DNA of 64,000 nucleotides from Actinokineospora globicatena. Its GTDB lineage: Bacteria > Actinomycetota > Actinomycetes > Mycobacteriales > Pseudonocardiaceae. This document shows positions 26,122 through 35,253 of this stretch, piece after piece. Every line of letters starts with the position of its first letter. The stretch's first letter is position 1. The position numbers and the translations under genes are program-made. The stretch spans positions 310,001-374,000 of the forward strand of contig NZ_JAMTCR010000004.1 in assembly GCF_024171945.1 (NCBI RefSeq). Reading direction: 5' to 3'. The notes under the pieces are model-generated. The model saw only the letters and a program-made list of their open reading frames with translations, searched no databases and had not been told where the DNA came from.

Positions 26122-27078
26122 GTGACGGACCGACCCCGCCACGAGCCGGTGCTGATGCGGCGGGTGCTGGATCTGCTGCACCCCGCGTTGGCCGACCGCC
26201 CCGCCGTCCTGGTGGACGCCACCCTCGGCCTCGGCGGTCACTCCGACGCCCTGCTCTCGGCCCACCCCCGGCTCACCCTGGTCGGCCTGGACCGCGACCC
26301 CAACGCGCTGGCCCTCTCGGCCGAGCGCCTCGCCCGGCACGGCGACCGGGTGCACCTCGTGCACACCGTCTACGACGGACTCCCCGACGCGCTCGTCGAC
26401 CTCGGACTGTCCCGTGTGGATGGCGTGCTCTTCGACCTCGGCGTGTCCTCCATGCAGCTCGACGTGGCCGAGCGCGGCTTCGCCTACGCCAGGGACGCCC
26501 CGCTGGACATGCGGATGGACCAGACCACCGGGCAGACCGCGGCCGACGTGCTCAACGAGTACTCCGCCGCGGACCTGGCCAGGGTGCTGCGCGAGTACGG
26601 CGAGGAGCGCTTCGCCGCCCGCATCGCCCGCGCCGTCGTCGCCGAACGCGAACGCGAACCGTTCCGCACCAGCGCGCGGCTGGTCGAGCTGCTCTACGAC
26701 GCGGTCCCCGCGGCCAGCAGGCGCACCGGCGGCCACCCCGCCAAGCGCACCTTCCAGGCGCTGCGCATCGAGGTCAACGCCGAACTCGACGTCCTGCGCC
26801 GCGCCATCCCGGCCGCGCTGTCGGCCATCGCGGTCGGCGGCCGGATCGTGGTCGAGGCCTACCAGTCGCTCGAGGACCGCATCGTCAAGCGGGCCATCAC
26901 CGAGCTGGCCAAGTCCACCGCGCCCCCCGGGCTGCCGGTGGAACTGCCCCAGCACGCCCCCCAGGTGCGCCTGCTCACCCGCGGCGCCGAGGTGGCCGAC
27001 GAGACCGAGGTCGCCGCCAACCCCCGCGCGCAGTCAGTCCGGCTCCGCGCCGCCGAACGCGTCCGGGAGGCACCATGA
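26122..27078 (+). CDS. rsmH: 16S rRNA (cytosine-1402-N4)-methyltransferase
   Basis: Methyltransferase of about 318 residues that modifies C1402 of 16S rRNA. Key blocks are [28 protein letters not shown] (SAM binding), [39 protein letters not shown] and [18 protein letters not shown], all diagnostic of RsmH. The start is GTG 26122 ([10 protein letters not shown]), with GTG 26116 two codons upstream as an alternative. The stop overlaps the ftsL start (ATGA). Confidence 0.95.
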   Translation: MTDRPRHEPVLMRRVLDLLHPALADRPAVLVDATLGLGGHSDALLSAHPRLTLVGLDRDPNALALSAERLARHGDRVHLVHTVYDGLPDALVDLGLSRVDGVLFDLGVSSMQLDVAERGFAYARDAPLDMRMDQTTGQTAADVLNEYSAADLARVLREYGEERFAARIARAVVAEREREPFRTSARLVELLYDAVPAASRRTGGHPAKRTFQALRIEVNAELDVLRRAIPAALSAIAVGGRIVVEAYQSLEDRIVKRAITELAKSTAPPGLPVELPQHAPQVRLLTRGAEVADETEVAANPRAQSVRLRAAERVREAP

Positions 27079-28214
27079 CCGCCCCACCGAGCAGCACCGG
27101 CCGCCTGCCCACCCAGTCCCGCCCCACCCCGGACGACGACCTCGAGGCAGGCCCCGTCGCCGCGCCCAAGGCCGACTTGCCCAGGGCCCGGCGCGGTTCG
27201 GTGCGCGACCGGACCACGAGCGGCGCAGGGCGGGACTCGACCCGGTCCGACGAGGACGACCGGGGTGTCGGTGCGGAACATGGTGAATCGGTGACCGGTA
27301 GAGCACAAGCAAGGCGAACAGACCCCACCCCACCCGAGCCCGGCGGTCCCACCCAGACCGCCCGCGGGCTCGGCTCGACGACCCGCGCGGCCACCCGGCC
27401 CCGCCGCACCGCCGAACCCCGGACCAAGGTCTCGGCGGCCAAGTCCCAGCGCACTGGCGCCGCGGTCACCAAGTCCGCCGCCGCCAAGTCCGCTGCCGCC
27501 GCCAAGTCCACTGTGGAGGCGTCCGGCCAGGTCGGACTCCTGGAGTCCACCCCCAAGCCGCGCCGGGCCGCCCAGCGCCCCCGCACCCCCGCCGCCGAGC
27601 GCGCCTACGCCCGCCGCGCCCAGCGCGAGGGCGTCCGCCCGCACACCTCGTCGGCCGCCGCGGCCAACGAGGAGGCCAGCGCGGGCCGGGCCTCGTTCGT
27701 GGTGCTGATCATCGCCCTGCTCGCCGTCGGCGTGGCCGCCACTCTGTGGCTGACCACCCAGGCCATCGCGGACTCCTACGACCTGGAGCGCACCAAGCAG
27801 CAGACCACCGAGCTCGCCGAGCAGGCGGCGCTGCTGCAGCAGGAGGTCACCCACCAGGAGGCCGCCCCCGCCCTGGCCGAGCGCGCCAAGGCCCTGGGCA
27901 TGGTCCCCGCGGGCGACTCCGCCTGGATCAGGCTCAAGCCCGACGGCACCGTCGAGGTCGTCGGCACCGCCAAGGCCGCCACCGCCCCAGCGGACCCCAC
28001 GCCACCCACGGCCACACCCCCCGCCGCCGACACCGCCACCCCTCCCGCGGCCGACGGGGCCCAACCTGGCGGCACCCAGCCCACCCCAGCCCAACCAGAC
28101 CCAGCCCAACCCGCAGGCACCCAGTCCCCGGCGGAGGGCACCCCCCAGGGCACCCAACCGCTGAGCCCCAACCAACCCCGCATCGACCCCGAGCCCCCAG
28201 GCGGAGCAGGCTGA
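27075..28214 (+). CDS. ftsL: FtsL-like septum-formation protein with long disordered arms
   Basis: Bitopic membrane protein of 379 residues. Position after rsmH and topology identify it as the FtsL equivalent of the FtsQLB complex. Residues 1-205 are disordered, basic and Ala/Arg/Thr-rich; one helix follows ([20 protein letters not shown]), then a short coiled coil ([20 protein letters not shown]). The last 80 residues are Pro/Ala/Thr/Gln-rich (for example [15 protein letters not shown]). A typical FtsL is 100-200 residues, so both arms are large. GGGAGG precedes ATG 27075. Confidence 0.82.
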   Translation: MTAPPSSTGRLPTQSRPTPDDDLEAGPVAAPKADLPRARRGSVRDRTTSGAGRDSTRSDEDDRGVGAEHGESVTGRAQARRTDPTPPEPGGPTQTARGLGSTTRAATRPRRTAEPRTKVSAAKSQRTGAAVTKSAAAKSAAAAKSTVEASGQVGLLESTPKPRRAAQRPRTPAAERAYARRAQREGVRPHTSSAAAANEEASAGRASFVVLIIALLAVGVAATLWLTTQAIADSYDLERTKQQTTELAEQAALLQQEVTHQEAAPALAERAKALGMVPAGDSAWIRLKPDGTVEVVGTAKAATAPADPTPPTATPPAADTATPPAADGAQPGGTQPTPAQPDPAQPAGTQSPAEGTPQGTQPLSPNQPRIDPEPPGGAG

Positions 28215-29074
28215 TGCCCCCCCGCCACTCGGCGCCCACAGGTCCGAGCACCCCCGGACCTCAGGCCCCCCGACCCCGGCGGCCCCCACACCAGCCCCTG
28301 GCCCACCCCAGCCCAGGGCACCCCACCGCGCAGCCCCACCTTGGGCTGCGCCCAGGTCGCCTTGAGCTGCCCACCGCGAGGGCCCATGTTGGGCCGCCCG
28401 CCAGTCAGACCCGCCGTGGGCTGCGCTCGGGTCAGCCTGACCAGCCCACTGGGCAGCCCCACTCGGAGTTGCCCACGAGCGCCCCTCGGTCGTCGACCAC
28501 CCGGTGTCGAGTGGCCGTGCCGACCAGCCGCTCCGGACGGTCTAGCGGCCAGCGCGAATCAGGGCTGGCCACGTGCGGTCCCAGACTGTCCCCTGGCTAC
28601 CGCTGGCAGCTCCCCGACCGTGGCGGGATGCCCGCTGGTCACTCGCAGTTGGGCCCAGCGCATGTCGCGCTGAGCGTCCGGGTCTCGACTCGTCGGATAG
28701 ATGCCTTGTTCCGCAAGGGCGCACTGCGCCGCTGGCAGTCGACTGTCGGCGAGGTGTTGTCCGCCGGTTATCACCTTCTTTCTGTGGATGTCCTGGGGAG
28801 CGGGCGGGAGGTGTCGTGGTCGAAACGCCCCGATGCCATGCCTGCGGCGGCTCGTGAGTGCGGCACTGGTGTAGGGCTCCGCGCTCTCGGGTCGAGCGCT
28901 GACCGTCGTCGTGCGTTTGGGGGCGCACGGCTGGTTGGTGACTGGGTTGTGGCGGGGAACCGAGAGCGCGTGGGGGTGCGCTGCGGCGGTATGGGGGTGC
29001 GGGTGTGTGAGGCCGGTCGGGACGAGTGGGTGGTTCCGGCGGGACTAGTGGGAGCGGCGGGTGGCGGGCAGTGA
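28214..29074 (+). CDS. Unrecognised ORF fitted exactly between ftsL and ftsI
   Basis: Open frame of 286 codons. Its ATG overlaps the ftsL stop (TGATG), and its TGA overlaps the candidate GTG start of ftsI (GTGA), the signature of translational coupling on both sides. The N-terminal 100 residues are Pro/Arg/His-rich and the remainder Arg/Gly/Val-rich with no domain I know. Against it: codon use is loose (ATA, AGA, CTA and GTA occur), the third-position GC is visibly lower than in neighbours, and there is no ribosome-binding site beyond the coupling. It may be a real lineage-specific gene or chance. Confidence 0.35.
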   Translation: MPPRHSAPTGPSTPGPQAPRPRRPPHQPLAHPSPGHPTAQPHLGLRPGRLELPTARAHVGPPASQTRRGLRSGQPDQPTGQPHSELPTSAPRSSTTRCRVAVPTSRSGRSSGQRESGLATCGPRLSPGYRWQLPDRGGMPAGHSQLGPAHVALSVRVSTRRIDALFRKGALRRWQSTVGEVLSAGYHLLSVDVLGSGREVSWSKRPDAMPAAARECGTGVGLRALGSSADRRRAFGGARLVGDWVVAGNRERVGVRCGGMGVRVCEAGRDEWVVPAGLVGAAGGGQ

Positions 29075-31929
29075 CCGGCGGACGGGATGGCGTGGGTCGA
29101 GGCGGGCAGGGGCGCGCTGGTGAGCTGCGGCGGGATGTCGGGGACGGGCCGGTGAGCGGCGGGCGCGAGGGCGGTTCGGGTGCGGGGCGTGCGGCTCAGG
29201 GCGGTTCTGCCGCTGGGCAGCGTGGGGCACGGGGCGGTTCTGCGGTGGGGCGTGGCGATGGTGGTGCTGGTTCGGGCGCTGGGGATGGTGGACGTCGGGT
29301 GAGTGGAGGTGGCGGGGTGTCGGGTTCGCGTGGGGTTGGTGGCGGGTCGGGGGTTGGGCGTGGGACCGGGGGCGGTTCCGCAGCTGGACGTGGGGCTCAG
29401 GGGAGCTCGGGTAGTGGGCGAGGGGCTCAAGGGAGTTCGGGTAGCGGTGCGCGGGGTGCCCAGGGGAACTCGAGTGGCGGGCGTGGGGGACAGGGGAGTT
29501 CGGGTAGCGGTGCGCGGGGTATCCAGGGGGGCTCGGGCAGTGGGCGTGGGGGACAGGGTGGTTCGGGCGGTGGGCGAGGTGCTCAGGGGAGTTCGGGCAG
29601 CGGTGGGCGTGGGGCTCAAGGTGGTTCGGGTGCAGGGCGGCGTGGGGCTGGGGAGGGGTTGGGCGCTGGGGGGCGGGACCTCGGGGCTGGTTCGGCGAGT
29701 GGGCGGCGTGGGGATGGCGGGGCGGTAGGGCGGCGTGGGGGAGAGCCGGTGGGTCGGCGTGGGGATGGGGCTGGGTCGGGGGCTGGTGGGCGCGGGACGG
29801 GTAGTGGGTCGGCTGGTGCGCGGGGTGGGGCTGGGGGAGCTCATCGGGGTGCTGGGTTTGGGCGGGAAGTGCGTCGGGGTGAGGGCGGTGGTGCGCCGCG
29901 GGGTAGTGGGGATGGGCGGGGGAGTGCTCGGGATGTGCGTCGTGGGGATGGCGTTGGTGGGGTGCGGCGGCCGGGGGGCGGTGGTCGGGCTGGGGGCGGC
30001 AGGGCCGGGCACGCGCGGGGTAGCGCGAGTGGCGGTGGGCTGAAGCGGTTCGGGGTCTCGCCGGGGCGGTTGCGGCGGGTGACGAAGCGGGCCGCGGGGA
30101 CCGATCACCGGGTGCGGGTGGTGGTGGTGCGGTTCCTGCTGATCGCGTCGCTGGTGGCCGCCGGGTTGAAGCTGGTGCAGGTGCAGGGGTTCGAGGCCGA
30201 GGCGCTCGCGGCCAGGGCCGAGAAGCAGCGGATGCTCGACGTGCCCATCCCGGCCACCCGGGGGTCCATTGTGGACCGCAACGGGGTCGAGCTGGCGTTC
30301 AGCGTCGACGTCAAGGCGTTGGCCTACCGGCCCGCGGCGCAGCGCAAGGCGCTGGCCGACCTGCTGGCCAAGAGCAAGACGAAGGACGTGGTGACCTTCG
30401 ACGAGGAGACCGCGACTATCGCCGCCGACATGGCCAGGGTGCTGGGCACCCAGGTGTCCGAGCAGGACCTGCTGGCGAAGCTGCGCTCGGACGACAAGTT
30501 CACCTACCTGGTCACCGACGTCGAACCGGCCAAGGCGCGCGAACTGGTCGAGCTGCACCCCACGCTCAACGTGGAGGACCGGGCGAAGCGCGAGTACCCC
30601 GGTGGGTCGCTGGCGGCCAACGTGCTCGGCTACGCGAACTGGCGCACCGATGACCCGGACCCGAAGAAGCACAGCCTGCACGGCCTCTTCGGCCTCGAGG
30701 TGCTGCGCGACAAAGAGCTGTCCGGCCAGACGGGCAGGCAGATGGTGGAGACCGCGAGCGGCACCGACGTGGTGATCGTCGGTTCCCCCCGGGACGTGGA
30801 GCCCGCCGTCGACGGGTCTGACATCGAGTTGACCATCGACGCCGACCTGCAGTACTTCGTGCAGCAGAAGGCGGCCGAGTTCGGCAAGCGCAGCCAAGCC
30901 AAGAGCGTCAGCGTCGTGGTGATGGACGCCAAGACCGGCGAGATCTACGCGCTGGCCAACGACAAGACCTTCGACCCGAACGCGCCGGGCGGGCTGCGCG
31001 GGCAGGACCCCGACCTGCTCAACGACACCGCGGTCACCACGCCCTACGAGCCGGGGTCGGTGAACAAGATCGTCACGGCGATGGCCGCGATCGAGTACGG
31101 GGTCACCACCCCGGACGCGGTGCACTCGGTGCCCGGTTCGATCCAGGTGTCCGACCGCACGGTCAGCGACGCCTGGCCGCACGGCCGGATCAACATGACC
31201 ACGACCGGCGTGTTCGCGAAGTCCTCCAACGTGGGCACGCTGATGCTGGCCGACCAGATCGGCCAAGACCGCTACGCCGCCCTGCTGGAGAAGCTGGGCA
31301 TCGGCAAGCGCACCGGGGTCGGCCTGCCGGGGGAGAGCCCGGGCAGGCTGCCGCCGCGCAACCAGTGGTCCGGCAGCACCTTCGGCAACCTGCCCATCGG
31401 CCAGGGCCTGTCGATGACCGTGCTGCAGATGGCGGGCATGTACCAGGCCATCGCCAACGACGGGGTCCGGGTGCCGCCGCGGATCGTGCGGGCGAAGGTC
31501 GCCCCGGACGGGACTCGGGTGGAGGAGCCGCGCCCGGAGGCGGTGCGGGTGGTGAGCCCGGAGACCGCACGCACGACGCGCGACATGTTGCGCGCGGTGG
31601 TGCAGAAGGCGCCCAACGGCAACAGCGGTACCGCACCCGCCGCGGCGCTGACCGGGTACCAGATCTCCGGCAAGACAGGCACGGCGCAGCAGTTCGACCA
31701 GGCGGCGGGCCGCTACAGCGACTCGAAGTACTGGATCACCTTCGCGGGCATCCTGCCCGCCGACTCGCCCCGGTTCGTGGTGGGCATGGTCTACGACACG
31801 CCCAGCTACTCCACTCCGGACGGTCACTCCGCCGCGCCGTTCTTCCACGACGTGGCCTCGTTCCTGACCCAGCGCTACACCATCCCGCTCTCGACGGCGC
31901 CGTCGCCGGTAGTACCGCTGGTCAAGTAG
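29071..31929 (+). CDS. ftsI: Septal peptidoglycan transpeptidase FtsI (PBP3) with giant Gly/Arg/Ser tail
   Basis: Class B penicillin-binding protein that cross-links septal peptidoglycan with FtsW. From GTG 29071 it has 952 residues against roughly 600-680 usual. Residues 1-330 are low-complexity, with RGAQGSSGSG-like units; one membrane helix follows (RFLLIASLVAAGLKLVQVQ), then the PBP dimerisation domain. The transpeptidase motifs are S663VNK, S718SN and K868TG. Synonymous codons vary widely within the repeats while residues are conserved, which argues that the tail is translated. A shorter form starting at GTG 30079 (VTKRAAGTDH) cannot be excluded. Confidence 0.9.
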   Translation: MTGGRDGVGRGGQGRAGELRRDVGDGPVSGGREGGSGAGRAAQGGSAAGQRGARGGSAVGRGDGGAGSGAGDGGRRVSGGGGVSGSRGVGGGSGVGRGTGGGSAAGRGAQGSSGSGRGAQGSSGSGARGAQGNSSGGRGGQGSSGSGARGIQGGSGSGRGGQGGSGGGRGAQGSSGSGGRGAQGGSGAGRRGAGEGLGAGGRDLGAGSASGRRGDGGAVGRRGGEPVGRRGDGAGSGAGGRGTGSGSAGARGGAGGAHRGAGFGREVRRGEGGGAPRGSGDGRGSARDVRRGDGVGGVRRPGGGGRAGGGRAGHARGSASGGGLKRFGVSPGRLRRVTKRAAGTDHRVRVVVVRFLLIASLVAAGLKLVQVQGFEAEALAARAEKQRMLDVPIPATRGSIVDRNGVELAFSVDVKALAYRPAAQRKALADLLAKSKTKDVVTFDEETATIAADMARVLGTQVSEQDLLAKLRSDDKFTYLVTDVEPAKARELVELHPTLNVEDRAKREYPGGSLAANVLGYANWRTDDPDPKKHSLHGLFGLEVLRDKELSGQTGRQMVETASGTDVVIVGSPRDVEPAVDGSDIELTIDADLQYFVQQKAAEFGKRSQAKSVSVVVMDAKTGEIYALANDKTFDPNAPGGLRGQDPDLLNDTAVTTPYEPGSVNKIVTAMAAIEYGVTTPDAVHSVPGSIQVSDRTVSDAWPHGRINMTTTGVFAKSSNVGTLMLADQIGQDRYAALLEKLGIGKRTGVGLPGESPGRLPPRNQWSGSTFGNLPIGQGLSMTVLQMAGMYQAIANDGVRVPPRIVRAKVAPDGTRVEEPRPEAVRVVSPETARTTRDMLRAVVQKAPNGNSGTAPAAALTGYQISGKTGTAQQFDQAAGRYSDSKYWITFAGILPADSPRFVVGMVYDTPSYSTPDGHSAAPFFHDVASFLTQRYTIPLSTAPSPVVPLVK

Positions 31930-31965
31930 GCGTTCCAGGGCTGATCGTCCGCTGAGGACGGTAGG

Positions 31966-32002
31966 GCGGAGCGGACCCGGCGACCACCCGGGTCCGCTCC
32001 GC
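31966..32002 (+). terminator. Intrinsic terminator after ftsI
   Basis: GCGGAGCGGACCCGG (31966-31980) pairs perfectly over 15 bp with CCGGGTCCGCTCCGC (31988-32002) around a 7-base loop. No U-tract follows. It lies 37 bases after the ftsI stop and would separate mraZ-ftsI from murE and later genes. Confidence 0.75.
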
Positions 32003-32091
32003 TGCGTGGCGCGTCGAGCGCGCTGGGCTGAGATGAACACGCGTTCGACTTTACGCCGCTGGCGGGGCCGGTGACCTGCGAAAATGGGGAC

Positions 32092-32105
32092 CACACGATC
32101 GTGTG
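32092..32105. promoter_or_regulatory. Perfect 14-bp palindrome upstream of murE
   Basis: CACACGATCGTGTG is a perfect inverted repeat in the 259-base gap between ftsI and murE, about 85 bases before the murE start. It looks like a binding site for a dimeric regulator; the protein is unknown and no copy was noticed elsewhere in the window. Confidence 0.5.
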
Positions 32106-32188
32106 AACCGGGTGTGCTTGCCCAGCGGTCGTGATCACTGTCCGCTCACCTACCGCATACCGTCCGGGTCCCGCGAGCGAGGGGCCGC

Positions 32189-33793
32189 GTGGTCGCCCTC
32201 CGTGCGCAGGTAGCCTTCCGCGACGTGCCCGCCAAGCTCGAAGGCAAGGCTGTCACAGCGCCGCCTCGCCCCACCCGGATCCAGCCCGTCCCGCTCGCCA
32301 CGCTGATCGCGCGCGCGGACGCGCGGCTTTGGACGGGGGACGCCACCGCGGACCCGGTGTCCGATGTGGTCGTCACAGGCGCGACGCTGCGCGCACAGCA
32401 CGTCCTTCCCGGAGACCTGTTCGCCGCGCTGCCCGGCGCCCGTGCGCACGGCGCCGACTTCGCTGCCCAAGCGGTCGCGTCGGGTGCCGTCGCGATCCTC
32501 ACCGACCCCACGGGAGTTGAACGCCCCGCGGTGCGGGACGCAGGCCTGCCCGTCGTCGTCCACCCAGACCCGCGTGCCGCGCTCGGTCCGCTCTCTGGGT
32601 GGATCTATGGAGAGCCGTCTCTAGCGCTAAGCGTGCTCGGTGTGACTGGCACGTCCGGTAAGACCACCACCAGCTACATCGTCGAGGCGGGTCTCGCCAC
32701 GGCAGGCCTAACGACCGGGTTGATCGGCACAGTCGAGACCCGCGTCGCCGGTACGAGGCTGGCCAGTGCGTTCACCACGCCCGAGGCCCCGGACCTGCAG
32801 GCGCTGCTGGCGGTGATGGTGGAGCGCGGGGTCACGCACGTGCCGATGGAGGTCTCCAGCCACGCACTGCGGTTGGGCCGGGTCGCGGGCACGCGCTTCG
32901 CCGTCGGCGCGTTCACCAACCTCTCGCAGGACCACCTGGACTTCCACCCCGACATGGAGGACTACTTCCAGGCCAAGGCGCTGCTGTTCGACGGCCGCTC
33001 CACCGCCGAGGTCGTCTGCGTCGACCAGGAGTGGGGTCGCAGGCTGGTGCGCGAGCACACCGCCACTGTGTCGACCACTGGCGCCGCGGACTGGACCGCC
33101 TCGGACGTACGGGTGTCCCTCAGCGGCGAGCAGACCTTCCTGGTCCACACCCCCACCGGGGTGACCGTCGAGGCGACCCTGCCGATGCCGGGCACGTTCA
33201 ACATCGCCAACGCGCTGGTCGCGGCCGCGATCCTGGACAAGGCAGGCGTACCGCTCGAAGCCATCGTCGAAGGGTTCGCCACGGTTCGCGTACCCGGCCG
33301 TATGGAGCGGGTGGCGCTAGGCCAGGACTTCACCGCCGTCGTGGACTACTCGCACAAGCCAGAGGCCGTCGCGCTCGCCCTGGACGCGATGCGGGCGCGC
33401 ACCGATGGCAGGGTCATCGTCGTGCTCGGCTGCGGTGGTGACCGTGACACCGCCAAGCGCCCGCTGATGGGCGAGGCCGCGGCCAGGCGCAGCGATCTCC
33501 TGGTGGTCACCGACGACAACCCGCGCGGCGAGGACCCGGCCGCGATCCGGGCGGCCATGCTCGCTGGGGCGACCGGGGTGCCCTCGGGCGAACGCGGTGA
33601 GGTCGTCGACATCGGCGACCGCAGGCGAGCCATCGTCACCGCCGTCGCCAACGCGCGCGAAGGGGACGTAGTGGTCATCGCGGGTAAGGGCCACGAGACC
33701 GGCCAGGAAATCGCTGGCGTTGTGCACCCGTTCTCCGACCGCGACGAACTCGCCGCGGCCATCCGCGAGCGATTTGGCACGGTGACCGAATGA
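32189..33793 (+). CDS. murE: UDP-MurNAc-tripeptide synthetase (meso-diaminopimelate-adding)
   Basis: Cytosolic Mur ligase that adds meso-diaminopimelate to UDP-MurNAc-L-Ala-D-Glu. The ATP loop is GVTGTSGKTTTSYIVEAGL, and the DNPR motif (TDDNPRGEDP) near residue 440 marks the diaminopimelate-specific enzymes. The C-terminal Mur ligase domain is complete. GTG 32189 has GAGGGG five bases upstream; GTG 32225 is an in-frame alternative with a TAGCCT -10-like box in front that would make it leaderless. Its stop overlaps the murF start by 4 bp. Confidence 0.94.
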   Translation: MVALRAQVAFRDVPAKLEGKAVTAPPRPTRIQPVPLATLIARADARLWTGDATADPVSDVVVTGATLRAQHVLPGDLFAALPGARAHGADFAAQAVASGAVAILTDPTGVERPAVRDAGLPVVVHPDPRAALGPLSGWIYGEPSLALSVLGVTGTSGKTTTSYIVEAGLATAGLTTGLIGTVETRVAGTRLASAFTTPEAPDLQALLAVMVERGVTHVPMEVSSHALRLGRVAGTRFAVGAFTNLSQDHLDFHPDMEDYFQAKALLFDGRSTAEVVCVDQEWGRRLVREHTATVSTTGAADWTASDVRVSLSGEQTFLVHTPTGVTVEATLPMPGTFNIANALVAAAILDKAGVPLEAIVEGFATVRVPGRMERVALGQDFTAVVDYSHKPEAVALALDAMRARTDGRVIVVLGCGGDRDTAKRPLMGEAAARRSDLLVVTDDNPRGEDPAAIRAAMLAGATGVPSGERGEVVDIGDRRRAIVTAVANAREGDVVVIAGKGHETGQEIAGVVHPFSDRDELAAAIRERFGTVTE

Positions 33794-35253
33794 TCGCCCT
33801 TACCCTGCGCGAGGTCGCCGACGCTGTCGGCGGCACCGTGCACCAGGCAGACCCGGAAGCCGTGGTCACCGGGAGCGTCGAGTTCGACTCCCGGGAGATC
33901 ACGCCGGGTGGCCTCTTCGTCGCCCTGCCCGGCGACAAGGTGGACGGCCACGACTTCGCCGCGAAGGCCATCGAGTCCGGTGCGGTCGCGGTCCTGGCGG
34001 CCCGGCAGGTGGACGCCCCGGCGATCATCGTGCCCCCGGTGTCCGAGGCGCACACCCGCTCGGTAGCGCTGACGGGCGATAAGGACGGATCCGGTGCGGC
34101 AGTACTCGCGGCACTGGGCCGACTCGCCCGATTCGTCGCAGACAGGCTCACCGGCGACGGCCTGACCGTTGTCGGTATCACCGGCTCTTCGGGCAAGACC
34201 TCCACGAAGGACCTCATCGCGCAGGTGCTCGCGCCGCTGGGGCAGACCATCGCCCCGCCCGGGTCGTTCAACAACGAGCTGGGCCACCCGTGGACCGTGC
34301 TGCGCGCGGACGGGCAGACCAAACACCTCGTGTTGGAGCTATCGGCACGAGGACCGGGTCACATCGCCGCGCTGTGCGACACGGCCCCGCCGCGCATCGG
34401 CGCCGTGCTCAACGTCGGCACCGCGCACCTGGGTGAGTTCGGAACCCGCGAGGACATCGCCCGCACGAAGGGCGAACTCGTCGAGGCGCTCCCCGAGGAC
34501 GGGATCGCGATCCTCAACGCGGACGACCCCTTGGTGGCCGCGATGGCGTCCCGCACCAAGGCGAGGGTCGTGCTGGTCGGTGAGGCGGAGTCCGCGAACG
34601 TGCGCGCCGTCGACATCACCCTCGACGACCAGGCCCGTGCGAGCTTCCTGCTGCGTACAGCCCATGGCGAGGCTCCCGTCTCCCTCGGACTGCACGGAGC
34701 CCACCACGTGGGCAACGCTCTTACCGCTGCCGCCATCGCCATGGAACTGGGCGCGACAGTGCAAGAGGTGGCCGAGAGCTTGACCGGCGCGCAGCGGGTT
34801 TCCGCACGTCGGATGGAGGTCGTGACCCGGGCCGATGGCGTCACCGTGGTCAACGACGCGTTCAACGCGAACCCCGAGTCGGTGCGCGCGGCGCTCAAGA
34901 CGTTGGCCACGATGGCCCGGTCAGGCAACCGCCGCCGGTCCTGGGCCGTCCTCGGGGTGATGGGCGAGCTGGGCGAGGAGTCCGTGCGGGCGCACGACGA
35001 CATCGGCAGGCTCGCGGTTCGGTTGGACATCAACCGCCTGGTGGTCGTCGGCGAGCAGGCTCGCGCGATGCACCAGGGGGCGAGCCTCGAGGGCTCGTGG
35101 GGAGAGGAGTCGGTGCTGGTGCCGGACGTCGATGCCGCGGTGGCGCTCTTGCGCGCCGAACTGGCACCCGGTGACGTTGTGCTCGTGAAGGCGTCCAAGG
35201 TCGTCCGCCTGTGGCGGGTCGCCGAGGCGCTGCTGGCGGAGGACGCCCGGTGA
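33790..35253 (+). CDS. murF: UDP-MurNAc-tripeptide-D-Ala-D-Ala ligase
   Basis: Last cytosolic Mur ligase, adding D-Ala-D-Ala to give the pentapeptide precursor; 487 residues. The N-terminal domain carries [16 protein letters not shown], the P-loop is [17 protein letters not shown], and the central [11 protein letters not shown] and LNADDPLV motifs are typical. The C-terminal domain has [20 protein letters not shown] 33790 overlaps the murE stop and the stop overlaps mraY, so it is in the middle of a tightly coupled operon. Confidence 0.96.
   Translation: MIALTLREVADAVGGTVHQADPEAVVTGSVEFDSREITPGGLFVALPGDKVDGHDFAAKAIESGAVAVLAARQVDAPAIIVPPVSEAHTRSVALTGDKDGSGAAVLAALGRLARFVADRLTGDGLTVVGITGSSGKTSTKDLIAQVLAPLGQTIAPPGSFNNELGHPWTVLRADGQTKHLVLELSARGPGHIAALCDTAPPRIGAVLNVGTAHLGEFGTREDIARTKGELVEALPEDGIAILNADDPLVAAMASRTKARVVLVGEAESANVRAVDITLDDQARASFLLRTAHGEAPVSLGLHGAHHVGNALTAAAIAMELGATVQEVAESLTGAQRVSARRMEVVTRADGVTVVNDAFNANPESVRAALKTLATMARSGNRRRSWAVLGVMGELGEESVRAHDDIGRLAVRLDINRLVVVGEQARAMHQGASLEGSWGEESVLVPDVDAAVALLRAELAPGDVVLVKASKVVRLWRVAEALLAEDAR

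Noticed and set aside
28771-32094. 1,107-codon open frame on the minus strand opposite ftsI
   Set aside because: It is a shadow of ftsI, whose repetitive G-rich coding strand leaves the antisense frame open. Composition is Pro/Thr/Arg low complexity with no domain or ribosome-binding site.
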